Source: a virus. Taken from it: 20,892 nt of DNA. Position 1 is the stretch's first letter, and each line of letters starts with the position of its first letter. Made by a program: the position numbers and the translations under genes. The stretch covers positions 1 to 20,892 of IMG/VR virus record IMGVR_UViG_3300044628_000724; one strand, written 5' to 3'. Under the pieces are notes generated by a model that was not told the DNA's origin, did not search any database, and was given only the letters and a program-made list of their open reading frames with translations. Shown in pieces: positions 6,016 to 13,625 of the stretch.

Positions 6016-6063
6016 CAGCTTTAGGAAAAGATTTTTGGAATTATTTTTGTAACAAAAACTGGC

Positions 6064-6306
6064 CTATTTTCGTTTCAGGATGTGCAGCTCTTTGATCGTT
6101 TTTCTCAGGATCGAATACTGGTGTCGGTTAAATCCGTTCGCATCGTCTGTAGAAGCGTCCTCTGGCTCCCAGCAATCGATTACGTAGGTGAGTCGAGTCT
6201 TTGCAGCTAGTCTGCCGAAGACGCGAAATGAAAGCGTTTGCGGGCCTTCAGCGTGGTCGAGGAATACGACTTCGATGATGTCTCCGATGTTTGGTGTGGC
6301 TTTCAT
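6064..6306 (-). CDS. Unknown 80-residue protein at the end of the late operon
   Basis: The product looks like a small beta-barrel: GDIIEVVFLDHAEGP, LSFRVFGRLAAKTRLTYVIDCWEP, then a linker and RHQYSILRKTIKELHIL. No family is recognised. Its ATG overlaps the phosphoesterase stop as ATGA, so the two are translated together, and it is the last gene before the 5946-6063 control region. Confidence 0.7.
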   Translation of the reverse strand: MKATPNIGDIIEVVFLDHAEGPQTLSFRVFGRLAAKTRLTYVIDCWEPEDASTDDANGFNRHQYSILRKTIKELHILKRK

Positions 6307-7310
6307 GCTGATCTCACTGCTCCGTTTCGACTAACACGCATGTTGTGCACATCGAACGTCGAATCTTTGTAAACCTCGACAAATGCGAACCCGTGGTTCC
6401 AACGATTTACCCTAGCGTATTCTGGATTGAGATCGCACAAACAACCAGTAGACCAAACAAACGTTTCATCGTGCCAAAGGTTGGTGTCTGCGTGACCTGA
6501 AGTCTGGTGAGAATGGCCAACTAGAATAGTGTGATGCGTACGAAGAAAAGCACCTCGTGCTGGGTTGACTGGAGAAAAGATTCCACGGCCTAGTTCGTGT
6601 CCGTGTGCGATTGCAAGCTTGCCAGCAAGTACAACACGTTGATCCGTGACCAGTTCGATACCGTTCCTTTCGAACTCTAGAAGAGTGTCGATCTGTGCTG
6701 CTGGTATGTCGTAAATCTCAGGAGCACGATTCCATATGAAATGGTTCCATCGTTCTTCGTGGTTTCCTAGCTTGTAGACAATCCTGCAATCTCTACCAAA
6801 CGTATCTCGAAGGAAATTAAGTGCTTCAATAATAGACTTTCTCTCTTCGGAAAATCGGCGTCGTTCGGGATGTTTTTGCCATCTTGAAATTTGGTAAAAA
6901 TCTGCAAAGTCTCCGTTGATTAGTAGAACTGTGGGTTTGCGTTTTTTCAGCGTATTTACTGCGGAGTAAAGTGCTGACTCGGAGTGATACGGTATATGCG
7001 TGTCGCTGATAACACCTACCGTGCAATCACTTCCTAGATCGAATGGCAACCAAGATTCCGCAAGCGAAGGTGGGAGCTTCGGCTTAGTCCCAGCGTGACC
7101 TTTCGGCCTAGGTTGTGTCGCTTGCCGCTTGCTTCTCTTTCCGTAAGCGCCGCGGATCATTCGAATGAAACCTCTCGCCTGCTCGGCACTAGAGAAGCAT
7201 TCAGGGTGATCGGTGCGAAGTTTCTTTGCCAATCCTAAATTAGAGTGGTCTGGATACTTTGCACATAACTCTTCGGCCAGGATTCTAGCTGCTGTTTTCG
7301 GTGGGGTCAT
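6303..7310 (-). CDS. Calcineurin-like metallophosphoesterase
   Basis: The 335-residue protein carries the full two-metal set: DTH (Asp103, His105), GD (133-134), GNHE (182-185), AHGHE (His236, His238) and GHSH (265-268). These enzymes hydrolyse phosphomonoesters or phosphodiesters of nucleotides or nucleic acid. Residues 1-85 are an extra N-terminal part: a helical region (AARILAEELCAKYPDHSNLGLAKKL, RGFIRMIRGAYGKRSKRQ) resembling a small DNA-binding domain, then a basic proline-rich linker. It is preceded by AAAGGA and a 6-base gap from the Erv1-like gene and overlaps the 80-residue gene. In late phage operons such enzymes may process DNA ends or cleave nucleotide signals; the substrate cannot be read from sequence. 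Confidence 0.9.
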   Translation of the reverse strand: MTPPKTAARILAEELCAKYPDHSNLGLAKKLRTDHPECFSSAEQARGFIRMIRGAYGKRSKRQATQPRPKGHAGTKPKLPPSLAESWLPFDLGSDCTVGVISDTHIPYHSESALYSAVNTLKKRKPTVLLINGDFADFYQISRWQKHPERRRFSEERKSIIEALNFLRDTFGRDCRIVYKLGNHEERWNHFIWNRAPEIYDIPAAQIDTLLEFERNGIELVTDQRVVLAGKLAIAHGHELGRGIFSPVNPARGAFLRTHHTILVGHSHQTSGHADTNLWHDETFVWSTGCLCDLNPEYARVNRWNHGFAFVEVYKDSTFDVHNMRVSRNGAVRSA

Positions 7311-7316
7311 TGTTGT

Positions 7317-7721
7317 TCATTCCTTTTGCGGGTTCCAGTTCCATAAATTGCAAGCTTCATTCCATTCGATCTCAGGCTTGCCTAGTTTTGCGTTGACTGC
7401 GTTGTGGACTTCCCATGTCCAGCGTTGCCAATCGTCAAAGCGTGGCGGATTGATTTCGAGTAGCTTTCTAAAATCTTGCTGGCAAGTGAAGCAGCCTGGA
7501 ATTGATGCGACCCATTCTTCAAACGTCGTTTCGTATAATTGCTGCTTGTGAAGTTTCCTCCAGTGGTCGCGTTGACGATCTAGGATCGTCTCTTGCGAAA
7601 TAGGCACGTAGCTTTGTTCGTCCTGCTCTCCGGTTTCCCTGTTTATAAATGTGCCAATACGCTCTAGCCTAGCAATCGTTTCCTCTCTGGTTAGATTGAC
7701 GACCAAAGTATTTACTGGCAT
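7317..7721 (-). CDS. Erv1/ALR-like (FAD-linked sulfhydryl oxidase-type) protein
   Basis: The 134-residue product has, in order, HWRKLH (Trp54, His58), the redox-type motif CFTC (Cys77, Cys80) followed by QQDFRKLL, WTWEVHNAVN (Trp101, His106, Asn107, Asn110) and KLGKP (112-116), ending NEACNLWNW. This order, W-LH, CxxC, HNxVN, LGKP, is the core of the Erv1/ALR family, whose members bind FAD and oxidise thiols to disulfides. The helix between LH and CxxC is shorter than in Erv1, and the second structural cysteine pair is not conserved (Val/Trp before HN), so oxidase activity is inferred. The ATG overlaps the upstream stop as TAATG; an upstream in-frame start is unlikely. The upstream neighbour has 25 cysteines and is its natural substrate candidate. 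A CxxC scaffold protein without FAD is the main alternative. Confidence 0.65.
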   Translation of the reverse strand: MPVNTLVVNLTREETIARLERIGTFINRETGEQDEQSYVPISQETILDRQRDHWRKLHKQQLYETTFEEWVASIPGCFTCQQDFRKLLEINPPRFDDWQRWTWEVHNAVNAKLGKPEIEWNEACNLWNWNPQKE

Positions 7722-8794
7722 TACGACACATTCAGAGTAAGCGTAAACGGAATAGTAATCGTCACCGCTGGGGCTGTCCCGCAACCTGATCCAGTAGCTG
7801 AATTGAAAACATCCAAAGTAACGTCGCCTGTCAAAGCAATGATCGGAACACTGGAAATACGCTCAAGTGTGACTGCTGACGGAATAGAATCACAATCGTA
7901 GCATTCGGATTCCCAAGTAACTTGATACTGTCTTCTATTTGCTCGAAAACCTGTCAATGGATCGATGGTGACTCCAAATGTGCACGTCTGAAAGGGTTGA
8001 GTGCAAGCACATCCTCCATCCAAGCTGCCAAGTAAGCAAGCGAGATCCTCCATGTCTGATAACGTGGTGCAAACACCGGAAACGCATTGGTATCTGACTC
8101 TCTCAAATGCAAACAGCGCTGGATCATTGCTTTCGCAAAGTGGATCTGTCGGATTGTCTATCTGAGGGCAAAGCGATGCCGTGTCTAGCTGAGGCCAATC
8201 GCATGGTAATTGTGGAGTCACTGAAATTATATAGTCGTCAATGTCTCCGCAAGAATAAACCCAATCACCTACAATTTCTTGCGTTCCAGCATCGCAGTCT
8301 CTTTCAACTCGCTTGTATCGGTTAGAAGCTCGTTCGATCGCAGAAACGATTCTTGTTACCGAGTATATCACTACAACCACAAACTTAACTTGGTTTGTGC
8401 CGCAGGACGCAACAGCAGCAGAAGCGTAGGTTTGAACGTGGTGCCAAACTGCTACGCGAGAAGAGTAGGCTGAGCTTCTTTGCCAACCAACTGCCTTTAA
8501 TCCACCATGACCGCCGCAGCTACTGCACAAACATCTTCCTGACAGGTTAGGTTCTGCAAAATCAACCCATCCTCCATTTTCTAAAGTATCGACAACCAAA
8601 AGGGGACTATCGTAAATGCAGTCATCACCAGCCCGTTCACATGTTTCTGAATCTACAGTCGCTGGATTAAATGTACCGGAAAACGATTTTCCAAAAACGG
8701 AAAAATCCCAATCCGATAAAACCCATCCTTCGTCGCAGAGGCATTGCGTTTGCGTTAGGCAATCACAGCATCCAGGAGTGTTCTTGGATTTCAC
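7721..8794 (-). CDS. Extremely cysteine-rich putative virion/tail-tip protein
   Basis: The 357-residue protein contains 25 cysteines (7 percent), many as CC, CxC or CxxC (GCCDC, QCLC, RCLCSSC, GCAC, ECYDC). The N-terminus has two such clusters before a GTFNPATV strand; the middle includes WVYSCGDIDDYIISVTPQLPCDW; the C-terminus (SVPIIALTGDVTLDVFNSATG onward) is cysteine-poor beta-strand-like and resembles a virion attachment or oligomerisation end. The start is a GTG six bases after GGAGGA, overlapping the upstream stop as GTGA. Its late-operon place after the tape measure and two tail genes suggests a tail-tip or receptor-binding structure. The cysteines may form disulfides, perhaps made by the neighbouring Erv1-like protein, or bind metal. 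No named family is recognised. Confidence 0.72.
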   Translation of the reverse strand: MKSKNTPGCCDCLTQTQCLCDEGWVLSDWDFSVFGKSFSGTFNPATVDSETCERAGDDCIYDSPLLVVDTLENGGWVDFAEPNLSGRCLCSSCGGHGGLKAVGWQRSSAYSSRVAVWHHVQTYASAAVASCGTNQVKFVVVVIYSVTRIVSAIERASNRYKRVERDCDAGTQEIVGDWVYSCGDIDDYIISVTPQLPCDWPQLDTASLCPQIDNPTDPLCESNDPALFAFERVRYQCVSGVCTTLSDMEDLACLLGSLDGGCACTQPFQTCTFGVTIDPLTGFRANRRQYQVTWESECYDCDSIPSAVTLERISSVPIIALTGDVTLDVFNSATGSGCGTAPAVTITIPFTLTLNVS

Positions 8795-9150
8795 CCGCAC
8801 TCCTCCCAGATGCAAATCCAATCAGCGCCGATACGACAAAGCAGGATGTATTTATTAGTTCCTACTGTCGTTGTTGCCAAGTTGTAGAACGTTATCGCAT
8901 CCGTTGTGCTGTTTATGTTTCGCGTCGAACCAGATGCATCAATCCATCTTGATGTCGCCGTGCCGGTTCCTAGAGTTGTTCCAGACCTGGCTGTTGCTCC
9001 TGCTGTCGTGTAAGCCAAGACGACTTCCGCATCACCATACGAACGCATGGCAGGATGCGGCGCTCCGGACGGCTCGTTAAAAACGAACCTCAGTATCTCG
9101 TCACTGTCCGCACGAGTGAACAGAACTAGCTCTTCGTCTTTGCTTGCCAT
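8791..9150 (-). CDS. Small structural (tail) protein, 119 residues
   Basis: The product is rich in Ser, Thr, Gly and Ala, with beta-strand-like stretches (EEILRFVFNEP, AEVVLAYTTAG, ITFYNLATTTVGTNKYILLCRIGADWICIW). This composition is typical of phage tail and fibre domains. It starts by a TAATG overlap with the previous gene and ends in a GTGA overlap with the cysteine-rich gene. The family is not recognised; tail-tip or fibre component is inferred from position only. Confidence 0.65.
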   Translation of the reverse strand: MASKDEELVLFTRADSDEILRFVFNEPSGAPHPAMRSYGDAEVVLAYTTAGATARSGTTLGTGTATSRWIDASGSTRNINSTTDAITFYNLATTTVGTNKYILLCRIGADWICIWEECG

Positions 9151-10043
9151 TACGAAGGTAACCTGATAAAGCTGAAATCTATTTGCTGGTAGGGCACAAA
9201 CTTTGAGGTGAGCGGGTTTGCGTTGCTAGCAAGTTTGTTTCCGTTCGTGTCTAGCTTGCCAACCATGCGATGGCTTCGAATATCGTCCAAATATGGCTTT
9301 AGTTTGTTTCCGTCTGCCGTATCGACATACTGGCTACCGACTTCCAAGAGTTCAACGTCCCATGTGTCTGGATCGTAGGAACAACGATAAGCAACTCGCC
9401 AAGCTGCGTAGCCACCGTAATAACCTAATCCGGCACTTGTCACGTTTAGCTTCAGCGTTCTCGCGTCTCGGCCTGCAAACTCCCCATCGTTTAGCTTGTC
9501 GTTCCTGTCCATAATGTCGTTGATGTCTTGTGCCGGATCTTCGAACTGGGTAAACGAGAAAGAACATAGCGTTTTGGTGGTTAGTATCGGCTCTTGGAAC
9601 GGTTGCTTTGCAAAGTTGACTATCTTTTTGGGTGGGTCGCTAAAGTCTTCTTGGATGACAACCTGCTTGGTCTCAAACGAATCGACAACGAAAACAGGAA
9701 TCCAAGTCGTTGGGTCTGGATCTGGAAAGTCTGGATCTCCACCCGATGGCGGTTTTTGCTCTTCTGTTCCTGATTCGAATTGACACGTAACGTCCCAGTA
9801 AAGTGGATTCTCTTTCTTACGCTTTGCATCCTTGGATGTGCAGCGTTGTTGGGTAAATCCGTAAACTAAACCAACAACTGGAAGGCCTGGAGTACCAAGC
9901 AGTATTTCTTCGCGTCCGACACTGGTTGAACTTGCAAGTACAAGAAAATTCCAAGTGCTTCGAAATACAAGTTTATTGCTGCTGATCGCGATCGCTCCAG
10001 AGCCTTCGCGTCTTTCCTGGCTGTTTACAATTTCGCTTGGCAT
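9150..10043 (-). CDS. Putative tail-tip/distal tail protein, 297 residues
   Basis: It is the first gene after the tape measure, where siphoviruses encode distal tail or baseplate hub proteins. The product looks mostly beta with a proline-rich acidic linker around residues 100-115 (GGDPDFPDPDPTTW), then FVVDSFETKQVV, LCSFSFTQFEDPA and AAWRVAYRCSYDPDTWDVELL. It ends with VPYQQIDFSFIRLPS. No family is recognised. The start overlaps the tape measure stop as TAATG, so it is translated with it. Confidence 0.7.
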   Translation of the reverse strand: MPSEIVNSQERREGSGAIAISSNKLVFRSTWNFLVLASSTSVGREEILLGTPGLPVVGLVYGFTQQRCTSKDAKRKKENPLYWDVTCQFESGTEEQKPPSGGDPDFPDPDPTTWIPVFVVDSFETKQVVIQEDFSDPPKKIVNFAKQPFQEPILTTKTLCSFSFTQFEDPAQDINDIMDRNDKLNDGEFAGRDARTLKLNVTSAGLGYYGGYAAWRVAYRCSYDPDTWDVELLEVGSQYVDTADGNKLKPYLDDIRSHRMVGKLDTNGNKLASNANPLTSKFVPYQQIDFSFIRLPS

Positions 10044-11779
10044 TAAGCTGTCCTCCCTGCTATTCCGATCATCTGCGAGCTTTGAAAGGCTTCTAGTTGC
10101 TGTTGTTGAACCACTAGCTGCTCGCGTGCGATCTCTGCTTGCTCTTGTGCAATCTCTGCGGCTTCGTTGCGTTGGTTCATTAGGAACCGATACGCCTCAA
10201 CGCTACCGGCTCTCAACGCTGGGGCAACCGCTGCGGCTATGTTGTTTGGATTGTCGTTCTTCAAATCAGACTTGAGTTTGTCGAAGTCTTTTTCAGCGTT
10301 ACGAATACGATCCTTCGTTTGCGAATCTAACTTTTTGCGTTTTTCCGCATCCTCTGTAATGCTTTTTTCAAGTTCAAGCTTTTCTTGCAAGTCTCGCAGC
10401 TCGCTAGCTTGTTGTTCACTAAGTCCTTTTTTCAAGTTCTCTTGGTACTCTACTTCAGCAGTACCGAGTTGCAAAATATCTAGCTTTCGTTGAAGCTCTT
10501 GCTGCTCTTTTGTGTAGAGATCTAAAGCACTTTGCTTGGCTTTTTCTTCGTTCGCTATTCGCTGTAGTTCCTTCCGTTCCGTGTCCGCTTTAGCTGCCAT
10601 GTTCTTTTCGCGGATGGCTTGCTCGGCTGGAGTCAGAACGTGTTTTAAAGCGTCCATTTGTCGCTCGCCCTCTCGCTTTCCAAGCCTTTCTAGGAAATCC
10701 TCAGACTTCGGACCGAATGAGCCACGGTTTGGATCGTCTATTAAGTCAGATACAAACGCAACCATTCCTTCAATACCTGCGGAGAAATTCGAAGCAGTAG
10801 CAGAAAGAAATCCACCCTGTCCTTTTCCGTCAGCTCCTGCATTCATTACTTCCATTAACGCTTTGGCTGCTGGTAGCAGATTCGTCCCAATCTCCGTTGC
10901 TAACAACTCCACATCCGATTTCATCTTGGCATATTGCCCGGCTGCACTATTCTTCAGCCGCTCATTCATTTCAAAGAATCGACCACCCTCGGACGTGGCA
11001 GACTTAAAAGCATCGGCAACCATTTCAGACGATATTGCACCGTTCTCCATTTGCTTTTTCAATTCAAGCATACTCGTACCAGTGGTTCGGCTGATTTCCT
11101 GCAACGGGTTAAAGCCTGCGTTCACCATCTGTAAGACTTCTTGCCCCATCAACCTTCCGTTCGCTTGCACTTGGCCAAAAGCTAAAGCTAGCGACTGGAA
11201 TCGATCGGCATTGCCAATAGAAACTTCGCTCAGTGCTCGCAGTGCTGGCATGGTTTGTTCTGCGGCCAGTCCGTAGCCGACTAAAGTTTGTGCTGCTTTG
11301 GAAAAGTCTTGCCGACTTAGCGGAGAAGATCGATCTAAAGCGATGAATCCTTCGAAAAGAAATCTTGCTTTTTCGGCTGAGCCTGTCAGTACTTCTAGCG
11401 ATATCTTATTGCTCTCGGCTGTAGCCGCTAACGACATGCTTGTCTGGATGCCACGGAACGCAACCGCAAGTCCTGCGTATTGTGCAAGAGTGCTCTTTAA
11501 ATCAGCAACCATCGCATTGGTTTTTTGCTGTGGTGTTTGCTTGTACTTTTGGTTTAGATGTTCTAAGGCTTCCGCATGCCTTTTCGCGGACAATGCACCT
11601 GCGTTATGTGCACGCTCCAATATCGCAATGTCTCGGTTGTATCGATCGATAGGTGTAACTGAGTCTTGTACTATCCGACCAAGTTTTCTAAGTTCACCTG
11701 CAGAAAGATCGACTCCCCGAGTAATTTTCGACGCATCGAAACCGAGTGCGATGTTAGCCAGATTTATTGTTGTTGCCAT
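10043..11779 (-). CDS. Tape measure protein
   Basis: The 578-residue protein begins MATTINLANIALGFDASKITRGV and has the tape-measure domain around residues 100-320, including AGLAVAFRGIQTSMSLAATAE, LSRQDFSKAAQTLVGYGLA, QVQANGRLMGQEVLQMVNAGFNPLQEIS and SSEMVADAFKSATSEGGRFFEMN. Residues about 385-520 are highly charged and heptad-like, predicting a long coiled coil. Tape measures set tail length and help eject DNA. At roughly 0.15 nm per residue its length would give a tail near 90 nm, typical of a siphovirus (inference). It begins 26 bases inside the frameshifted chaperone frame, the usual order G, GT, tape measure. Confidence 0.93.
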   Translation of the reverse strand: MATTINLANIALGFDASKITRGVDLSAGELRKLGRIVQDSVTPIDRYNRDIAILERAHNAGALSAKRHAEALEHLNQKYKQTPQQKTNAMVADLKSTLAQYAGLAVAFRGIQTSMSLAATAESNKISLEVLTGSAEKARFLFEGFIALDRSSPLSRQDFSKAAQTLVGYGLAAEQTMPALRALSEVSIGNADRFQSLALAFGQVQANGRLMGQEVLQMVNAGFNPLQEISRTTGTSMLELKKQMENGAISSEMVADAFKSATSEGGRFFEMNERLKNSAAGQYAKMKSDVELLATEIGTNLLPAAKALMEVMNAGADGKGQGGFLSATASNFSAGIEGMVAFVSDLIDDPNRGSFGPKSEDFLERLGKREGERQMDALKHVLTPAEQAIREKNMAAKADTERKELQRIANEEKAKQSALDLYTKEQQELQRKLDILQLGTAEVEYQENLKKGLSEQQASELRDLQEKLELEKSITEDAEKRKKLDSQTKDRIRNAEKDFDKLKSDLKNDNPNNIAAAVAPALRAGSVEAYRFLMNQRNEAAEIAQEQAEIAREQLVVQQQQLEAFQSSQMIGIAGRTA

Positions 11780-12484
11780 TTGCTCTGACTACTGCTCCTA
11801 GCCCCAAAGTGGCCCCGAGTGATTCAAACTCTGTTTTAGTCGTCTTCTTGGTCCGCTTCGTCTTTTGAAGTTGCGGTTCTGGAAAGTATCTCGTTGGCAT
11901 GTGTCTTTCAAACGTGCTCGGCTCAAACTTCGCTCCAACCTTCATTGCCTCTAGTTCGATTTGTCTTTCCAGTAAGCATTGCGTTTGCGCTGATTGCTTC
12001 CACGCTTCTCCAATTGGCTCAACTGCATCGAACGCCATCCAGAAGTCCAAAACGTGACTTGGCACTGTCTCCAGCCATGCCTGAACGTCTGCAATACCCC
12101 AAGCAAAGCAAAGTCTGGCAGCAAGCCTTAGCCTGCTGCCGGTTCGGAGTTTTTTACAAGCTCCTCAATGTCTCCTTCGTCGTATCCGCAATGATCCTGA
12201 GCAACGCCGTACAATGCTGATGTAATCTTTCCATCCATTGACATGACTGCATCGCAATCGGAATCAAGTAGCAGTCTGTCACCTGTCGAATCGACAAGCA
12301 CACGACAAAGGAACAAAGCACGAGCTTTCTTGAAACTCATGCCTGCTTTTTTGTCTTGCAACTTGATTTCGTAGTCTGCCTTTTCCGCTTCGCTCATGCT
12401 TTGGATTCGGTACTCTTCTCCAAGTACCTTTACGTCCAAGTATCGCTTCGCTTTGAGTGCTAAAAACTTATCGCGGCTAATCAT
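11754..12484 (-). CDS. Tail assembly chaperone GT, made by -1 ribosomal frameshift
   Basis: The second frame begins after the slippery heptamer at 12155-12149 and ends at 11754; with one base re-read, the spanning length is a whole number of codons and gives a 243-residue fusion. The extension begins KKLRTGSRLRLAARL, then has WGIADVQAWLETV and DFWMAFDAVEPIGEAW, the tail-chaperone T pattern (DUF4035-like, with the DFWMAFDAVEPIGEAW core). GT-type fusions bind the tape measure and recruit tail tube subunits. The frame has no stop between the G stop and the T pattern and no good start of its own except a GTG at 12065, so frameshift expression is the best reading. It overlaps the tape measure start. 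Confidence 0.85.
12117..12155 (-). promoter_or_regulatory. Programmed -1 ribosomal frameshift signal
   Basis: Minus strand: the heptamer A AAA AAC (12155-12149) is read in zero frame as GTA AAA AAC, fitting X XXY YYZ. After an 8-base spacer, a hairpin has arms GGCAGCAGGC (12140-12131) and GCTTGCTGCC (12126-12117) with a 4-base loop TAAG; nine pairs are Watson-Crick and one is G-U. The loop includes the zero-frame stop. Heptamer, spacer and hairpin form the standard -1 arrangement. Confidence 0.88.
12128..12484 (-). CDS. Tail assembly chaperone G (unshifted product)
   Basis: The 118-residue protein begins MISRDKFLALKAKRYLDVKVLGEEYRI, continues with a helix SEAEKADYEIKLQDKKAG, KKARALFLCRVLVDSTGDRLL and ends GDIEELVKNSEPAAG. 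Its size, charged fold and position between major tail protein and tape measure match lambda gpG-type chaperones. I start at the ATG that overlaps the previous stop by 8 bases, not the earlier in-frame GTG-type start, which would lie inside the upstream gene. Most ribosomes should stop at the TAA in the hairpin loop, yielding G; some slip to make GT. Confidence 0.82.
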   Translation of the reverse strand: MISRDKFLALKAKRYLDVKVLGEEYRIQSMSEAEKADYEIKLQDKKAGMSFKKARALFLCRVLVDSTGDRLLLDSDCDAVMSMDGKITSALYGVAQDHCGYDEGDIEELVKNSEPAAG

Positions 12485-12797
12485 TATCCTGGTCGTCCTC
12501 TTCGTCGTCTGTGTAGTCGTCTTCACCTGCGGAATTGTCGATCTCTGGAGGCTCTACAATTTCCATTGGAGGCAAAACAGTTCGCTTGGTGATCGCTTCG
12601 CACTTGGTTACAAGCTCGCGAACTATATTGACTGGTTGATTCGTTACCAGCATCAATGGAATCTCTTCGTCGTGCGATAAATAACCGACAAGAACCCGGT
12701 TACCGTTAGCACCTGTCGCAAAGACTTGCCATTGATCGAATACGACAGTCTCGCCGTCGTATCGAATACCGCTATGCTGCTGTAGTTCAACTTTCAT
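12477..12797 (-). CDS. Unknown 106-residue acidic-tailed tail-region protein
   Basis: The first 75 residues look like a beta-rich fold (MKVELQQHSGIRYDG, WQVFATGANGNRVLVGYLSHDEEIPLML), followed by ELVTKCEAITKRTV. The last 25 residues are mostly Asp and Glu (GEDDYTDDEEDDQDND). It sits between the major tail protein (4-base gap) and chaperone G, which it overlaps by 8 bases. Its family is not recognised. An acidic tail in this place suggests an assembly role such as shielding a binding face, but this is speculation. Confidence 0.7.
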   Translation of the reverse strand: MKVELQQHSGIRYDGETVVFDQWQVFATGANGNRVLVGYLSHDEEIPLMLVTNQPVNIVRELVTKCEAITKRTVLPPMEIVEPPEIDNSAGEDDYTDDEEDDQDND

Positions 12798-12801
12798 TCG
12801 A

Positions 12802-13191
12802 TTATGCAGCAGTAAACGCTGGTCCTGTCATGCCGTCGAAAGTAATTTCGTAGCTGCACATCATTGCAGTGCCGCTTTCCGCGTCTGGATAGTTGACCGC
12901 TGTTACGATCGCAGTTCCAGAAAACGAACCAGCCGCAGGATAGGTGATAGTGAACGTACCAACAGATCCTAAAGAAATAGCCTGCCCAATGTGATAACAT
13001 TCGACTGTCACCACTGGGTTATCGGCCAGGTCTTGCTTTTCAAGAGTCTTGTACGCAGTAGTGGAAAGATCGGTCGTGTCAAACGTCCCAATCTTCTCTT
13101 TGGCTCCGGTGACTTTCTTGACGAAAGTCGTTTGGCCCAAACCGGAAACCGTGGTTCCGTTTCCTACTGCTGGTGATGTTAAAGCTGGCAT
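12802..13191 (-). CDS. Major tail (tube) protein
   Basis: The 129-residue product is beta-strand-rich and Thr/Ala/Gly-rich (TTFVKKVTGAKEKIGTFDTTDLSTTAYKTLEKQ, TFTITYPAAGSFSGTAIVTAV, YEITFDGMTGPAF), with the tail-tube like composition and length of small siphoviruses. The gene lies between the tail terminator and the tail chaperones, exactly where the tail tube gene belongs. It starts by TAATG overlap with the terminator stop. Call is based on gene order and composition; no residue-level motif is decisive. Confidence 0.7.
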   Translation of the reverse strand: MPALTSPAVGNGTTVSGLGQTTFVKKVTGAKEKIGTFDTTDLSTTAYKTLEKQDLADNPVVTVECYHIGQAISLGSVGTFTITYPAAGSFSGTAIVTAVNYPDAESGTAMMCSYEITFDGMTGPAFTAA

Positions 13192-13625
13192 TATGCGGCC
13201 TCCAAATAGTGAACCATGAAATCGAAAGAAGTAATGTAACGATGCTGCTGATTGCCATCCGTTGGAGGATCGTTGTCGTAGTAGTCTCCGCTGTCGATCT
13301 CGACAGCTTGGATTGCAATTCCTTCAACAGTCCCTCGAAAAGCACAGATGCCAGAGTTGCGGATAGCATGTGCTATATCGTTCGCTTTATCTCTGCCACC
13401 GTTTGCTTTTTCCGCATAGCAATCAACTTGGATTCGAGAGTGTGCAAGCCTCATGCAGTCAAGTAGCGTGTGTTCGCGTAGCGTCGAAATCTTGTAGTAG
13501 CTGACGGCAGGCAATGCAGCACCTTGTGGGATAACGTCAGGATAAAAACGTGTTCCGATTAGTCCTGTTAGAGTTGCGTTTTCTAGCAACTTTGTTCGCA
13601 ATGCTTTGCCAACGTCGCTTGCCAT
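13191..13625 (-). CDS. Tail terminator / tail completion protein (DUF3168-like)
   Basis: The 144-residue product has the DUF3168 pattern: N-terminal helix ALRTKLLENATLTGLIGTRFYPDVIPQGAALPAVSYY, then HSRIQVDCYAEKANGGRDKANDIAHAI and a final YITSFDFMVHYLEA strand. These proteins cap the tail tube (lambda gpU-like) and join it to the head. It precedes the major tail protein in transcription order, as in HK97-like phages, and both its ends are TAATG overlaps. Confidence 0.83.
   Translation of the reverse strand: MASDVGKALRTKLLENATLTGLIGTRFYPDVIPQGAALPAVSYYKISTLREHTLLDCMRLAHSRIQVDCYAEKANGGRDKANDIAHAIRNSGICAFRGTVEGIAIQAVEIDSGDYYDNDPPTDGNQQHRYITSFDFMVHYLEAA

Noticed and set aside
6044-6058. TTTTTG-TAA-CAAAAA hairpin as a rho-independent terminator
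   Set aside because: The stem is only AT plus one G-C pair with a 3-base loop and no U tract beyond it; kept as a weak remark in the promoter entry, not as a terminator feature.
10536-11276. Long plus-strand open frame (246 codons) within the tape measure region
   Set aside because: It lies antisense to the well-supported tape measure gene, has low-complexity Ser/Phe-rich content and no ribosome binding site or domain; it is a shadow of the coding strand.
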